Of a stretch of DNA of 64,000 nucleotides, positions 59,694 through 64,000 are shown in pieces (positions within the stretch are counted from its first letter, which is position 1; each line of letters opens with the position of its first letter). A program made the position numbers and the translations under genes. The stretch lies in the NCBI GenBank assembly GCA_947568835.1, contig OX387606.1, positions 12,648,001-12,712,000 on the forward strand, read 5' to 3'. This DNA comes from Protonemura montana (lineage: Eukaryota > Arthropoda > Insecta > Plecoptera > Nemouridae). The notes under the pieces are model-generated. The model made no database searches. It was not told the DNA's origin and was given only the letters and a program-made list of their open reading frames with translations.

Positions 59694-60275
59694 ATCAACG
59701 GTTGGGTCGCTTGGCAAATACGGTGGCTTTTAGGGTGAGGATTAGATGGATAATAAGTTGGTCAGGATTTTAAGATAAGGTCCTGTTGTTTGTGAAGGTT
59801 ACGAATAGTTGGGTTAACTCAATATTAACACAATTTTTATTCATTTGCATTTTCAAACATTGGATACTCCTAATGTACCTACATACATAAGAATATTTTA
59901 AACGATAGCAAGGGATCTGCAGGACAGTTCTGTAACTTTTTAAAGACATGGTTAAATGATTAAAGAATCTATTTCATCCATAACAATCTGCTGAGGTCAT
60001 TATTCTTTAAATACTTTAATCTGTCATTAAAAAGTAACTTAATCAACCTGCTGTAGTATGCTGAAGATATAATTCTAAAGGGGAGGTACACTGCCCTATC
60101 CTATCAAAATATTATTCCAATTCTTTGGGCACATCTACAAGCTGTTATATGAATGTATTGATATTTAACATTACCAACAAATGATGCGTGATATATTATT
60201 TAAAGCTTCAGAACAATATAAAAGGGTATGTATTGTCTTGTCATTGATAAGACACTCGTGGTTTGTTTTCATTTT
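59694..60275. other. Convergent AP-3 beta / FAM169-like 3' region
   Basis: 582 bp between two stop codons on opposite strands. No canonical AATAAA for AP-3 beta was seen nearby. For the minus-strand gene an AATAAA at 60275-60280 overlaps the stop codon itself and is probably too early to be the only signal used. Nothing else was recognised. Confidence 0.5.
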
Positions 60276-61944
60276 TTATTCTTGGCTGCGATTAAACGTG
60301 TACCAGAGAATTTTTTGGTTGCCTTCCCCGCCAGTTCCAGTCAATTCCCAAAATCTGTTGCGATAGTTTGTATTTTCAGTCAAAAACTTCTTCATAACTG
60401 GAACACAAACAAAGAGTTTTTGTTCTATTCTGTCGGAACTACAAACATCCGACTCTGGCAACGTTCTTTATTGCCAAAGAGTTATACCTCTGAGCATTGG
60501 CTTCGAGACAGGTGTGCTAAACCCTATGTCCTCATTAGGAAATGTCTCGACTAGGTCGGCAAGAATCCCTATACCGAGGCCGAGGCGGCGGTGTTTGATT
60601 CTTATGTAAGCTGTATCCAATGTGTGCATCTTGTAACAGTCCATTGCTTCTTCTACTAAGGCTCCTGCAAAGAAAATGTATTATATTGGTGTTAAGGACT
60701 TTCTTTAAGGCATATTTCCATAATATTAAGTAGTTACCTTTAAGTTTCATTGTGTAGAATCCTACCGCAGCTCCATCGATCCACAGGATTTTCATTAAGT
60801 CTTTGGGATCTGGCATATCAAATAGAGCTTCCAACTGGTCAGAGTTTGGCGTTTCGAGTTCTCGGTAAAGTATTTGGCTTAGAATATAGTGGATTTTAGT
60901 ATCTGTTTCACTAAACACTTCTACCCACCCATTCTTCATGACATCATCTTTAATTTTCAATGCTTCCTCAAGGGGAAGCCATTCCCTTGATAAATTTACC
61001 CCAACACCTGTGAATCAATCATGTTAGGGAGACTGGTTATACAGTACAGTACTCGGTTGAACCAAAAGAAAATTACACTCACACAAATTACATGACAAGC
61101 AATTAACTCTTGCAATTGCTTTCTCAAGTGACTCTGAGTATTTTCCGTTGTCTAGTTGTATGATACTTACAGCCCATTTGTTTGCGTTGGGACATCTGCA
61201 ACAGGTATTCAGTTGTGAAAAACTGTTAATGTAAAAAAAAGTTGTGATGAAAATATTTTTACTAACCTTGTGCATGGAAGATTATTTGGAAGTGAGCTGA
61301 ATTCCAGCTGCTGTAGTATTAATGGCGACTGGGCTATAAAAGTGTGGGTCAATTAAATATAAAAATATCATAATGCATTTTGTTACTTTCATTTTATTAG
61401 AAATTTTCAATCAAACCCGTGAAGAAACGATAAATAGAAAAACTTCAATTAATACGATTTGAAAGGCGGGAATTTTGGGCGCGTAACACTCCGGAAAAGG
61501 ATGCCCTGAGAATTTACTAGCAAAATGGCCGAAATCATATTGAAGGTGTGACGTATATTCTGCTGGAGTCTGTTTGTGTTTATGAACGTAAATAGTTTAG
61601 TGTTTTTTAGGGAAATGTGTCAATTTACCAGCTTTTAGTGAATTATGAAATAAATCTTCTGAACTCTTTTGCTGGCCTTTGATTATTCGGAAACGATATT
61701 TACGGTAAGGCTACTGTGCAAGTTATTGCTGTCATTGGTTGGCCTAAATGGCCTAGCTATAATTTCTCATCTCGCATCCCACTTTGCCATTATAATTGGT
61801 TAGCTTTTGCATAAATAGAATTTGTTGTGGTAAACACTTTGCCCATCTAATCTGCGGAATGGTGAGTGACTCACAAGTTTTTTGTTGACATTGCATTGGC
61901 AGGCAATTGACGTCTACGTCGCACTCCGTTTTCACTGTTGCCAT
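60276..61944 (-). CDS. FAM169 (SLAP75)-like GNAT-fold protein
   Basis: Six coding exons on the minus strand: 61944-61875, 61333-61267, 61195-61083, 61007-60738, 60664-60488 and 60397-60276; joined, 272 residues. Exons 2-6 are fixed by phase and family similarity; the first exon is chosen because its GTGAGT donor has the required phase 1. Similarity is to vertebrate FAM169A/SLAP75 and FAM169B, the former a lamin-associated nuclear protein: MKILWIDGAAVGFYTMKLKG, then LDTAYIRIKHRR and a C-terminal segment ending FWELTGTGG. The N-terminal part carries Cys pairs (CPNANKW, CLSCNLC), possibly metal-binding. R-R-L-G-L-G at 199-204 fits the acetyl-CoA-binding motif A of GNAT enzymes. The long C-terminal tail of human SLAP75 is absent. 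Function unknown. Convergent with AP-3 beta. Confidence 0.82.
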
Positions 61945-64000
61945 TCCCCTTTTCTCCGCTGTCTCCTAGTTCGCATTGTTTTCGATCAAAACATCTCACG
62001 TGCGCAGTAAAACTTTTTTGATAACGTGTGAGAGTCATCGATATTGCGAAACATCGTCCTTGATTCAAGGGTGAGTAAGGGGCGTGGTATTCTGTTGAAG
62101 CGAGTGTGGTAGTGGAATTTGGACGGGATGAAAGGGAAGGGTGAACATCAGCACCCTGTTCCCGAGTCGCGACCCAGCCAGTGAGCCAGCCAGCCGTCTG
62201 GGCCTGCGACACAGTCCACAGCGTCCACAGATCGGCATTGCGCATTACTTAAAACTCGTTAACAAATTCAACCTAGACCTTGAGAGAAATTGAGCCTCAT
62301 TTAACATCTTACAATGATCTTACTCTGCAAAATTCGTTGATTATTCTATGACCAGTTGCAGCATAGAAATATTGCCGTGAGATAAGAGCAGAGGTGAGCA
62401 TTGATATTTTATCAGAAGGATAGCAAATATAGAATGTATCATCTCTCTGTGTCTCCAAATGTCAATTGGCATGGCAGCTACGCCACAGGATGTAATCTAT
62501 GTTTAGATAGGATGGTCCATCTAAGTTTAGATAACTCGTGTTGTTCTCTTTAACCTGCATGTGAATTAATGAACCTATCTGAGCAGTGAGCACCATAAAA
62601 ATGAAAGATTCACGCTTGTAATTTTGCAACAACCAAGTACCCAATGAAGGCGTAAACCAATTATGTAGGGAATAACGAATTATGATATCAAAAACGAAAT
62701 TTAATTTAAGCATATTCTACCAATATTTTGCATGCGCCTTCGAACTTCAATTTCTGAATGTATCGTATGGAACGGATACAGAATAACTTGTAGTGAGTGG
62801 GCATACACCGACCACCGGACTTTCCGTTTAACACAAGTCCATCCTGCGCTGTGCTGTGAGCTGTGATAAAAACACAGTTTTCTCATTATCATTGACGTAA
62901 CCTCGTTTGGATTATTCGCATGCTAGCAAGTCAGACTTCAGTGCACTGGCTAGAGTGGTTCCGTCGAGAGCTGTTGCGTTTCCTTCCTCGACAGAGTGCT
63001 GATGTCGGCGAATAAAGCACGTGCATTAGTGTTCAAAACCACTCCACTGCTTTCCTCTCCTTGTTCTTTTGTCGAGTGTGAAGTGCCCAGGAAAGTAGCA
63101 TTTGTAGCCAAAGTGAGGGGTTTCTATGCTTTGTTTGACAGTGAAGACGTCTTGTTGTGAAGTTTTAACGTGTTCAGTGATTTTTTAAGCCAGTCCAGTC
63201 TCTTTGGAGCTAAGTTATTTGAGAATATCAGTCTCAAAACAATACTGTCATGATAACAAAATGTGTCGCCGTGTTTTATGTAAACAAGTAAGATTTCCTT
63301 TTCTTATTTCTCGTGTCGATATTTTGTCTTCCCTTTAGGTCAGTAGGTCTCGGCGATACAAAATTTTGCTATCAAACCTGTAAAGTAGGACTTTGCTTGA
63401 GTGAGTTGACCACGCTTTATTTACCACCTGTATTGCACGTACGTATCTACCTGTTTGATTGGTAGGTACCTACTGTCTACTTTCCTCGGGACAGTTATCT
63501 TCGGATTCTGGCTGTTGTCCAGGAAAACTTAACTGACGTAAGAGTCATGTCTCTGGTTGACGCTGACATTCATTTCGTAGCCTAGCTGCATTCGACTGGG
63601 AGACTTGGCACATTTCATTCTGGTTTCAGAAATTAATGAATGACCAATAATGAGACCTTATTGTCGTGAGATAGTTCTTTTTTATTTTCCCAAGAGTAAT
63701 TCTGTATTGTTATGTTTGTGGCAAATAGAAGGAAAAAAGGAATTAGTTTAGGTTGTGTTATTATCTGACGCTATTGTCTCTCAATTTGTGTACATTCTCA
63801 CGATGAAATAAGTATAATTAAGTCCGACCTCATCTTCTTACAACAATTTAAATATTCACATTGATAAGAATCTATTTCCGGAATACGAACTATCCTATTG
63901 CATAATTCAATTACCAGGGTATGTTACGCGTTTTTTCAAATCAATCCCCAGAAAAAAAGTCACCGGGTGTTTATTATCACCGATGCCTATTTGAGGCAAG
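61945..64000. other. No established gene; possible promoter sequence
   Basis: The first few hundred bases are the upstream flank of the FAM169-like gene. Beyond that I see no supported coding exon. A short plus-strand start (63261, ATG TGT CGC CGT) ends at a GTAAGA donor after nine codons and could be a first exon of a gene lying to the right, but nothing in the window tests this. Confidence 0.45.

Noticed and set aside
61525-61545. Plus-strand start ATGGCCGAAATC followed by a GTGTGA donor-like site
   Set aside because: It would be a seven-codon first exon inside an intron of the FAM169-like gene; no continuing exon was found in the window.

Overview
The window is a piece of animal nuclear DNA, most likely from an arthropod and probably an insect. 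The evidence is spliceosomal introns, AT-rich intergenic DNA, microsatellites, scattered tRNA-derived SINEs, and conserved genes (RpS6, the COPI epsilon subunit, SCAMP, AP-3 beta) whose proteins read as metazoan and insect-like. I cannot name the species. Exon borders below were read by hand from reading frame, splice consensus and family alignment remembered from known proteins; no search was run.

Layout. From 1 to about 42.3 kb the DNA is gene-poor. The one clear gene is an intronless glycosyltransferase family 92 type II membrane enzyme (19685-21361, +). A small single-pass membrane protein is likely at 38752-39051 (-), and a few GC-rich open stretches remain unassigned. The rest of this part holds simple repeats, homopolymer C/G runs, an inverted SINE pair, a 16-bp perfect palindrome and orphan TATA-like motifs.

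From 42.3 to 62 kb the organisation changes to a compact block of five multi-exon genes alternating in strand: COPE (-), SCAMP (+), RpS6 (-), the AP-3 beta subunit (+) and a FAM169/SLAP75-like GNAT protein (-). COPE/SCAMP and RpS6/AP-3 beta are head-to-head pairs that probably share promoter regions. SCAMP/RpS6 and AP-3 beta/FAM169 converge tail to tail. Three of the five (COPE, SCAMP, AP-3 beta) serve membrane traffic: COPI coat, secretory carrier membrane protein and endosome-to-lysosome adaptor. From 61.95 to 64 kb no gene could be established.

The most interesting content is non-coding. RpS6 introns 3 and 4 carry five sense-strand H/ACA snoRNA-like units in two paralogous groups: a pair in intron 3 and a regularly spaced tandem triplet in intron 4. 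Each shows two hairpins and a terminal ACA box 14-15 nt from the base of the 3' upper stem. The 3' hairpin of one triplet member fits a conserved 18S rRNA segment on both arms of its pocket. Other points are a 9-nt microexon in SCAMP, a GC-AG intron in COPE, a compact tRNA-derived SINE family with six copies or fragments, and a FAM169-family protein with an apparently intact acetyl-CoA-binding motif.
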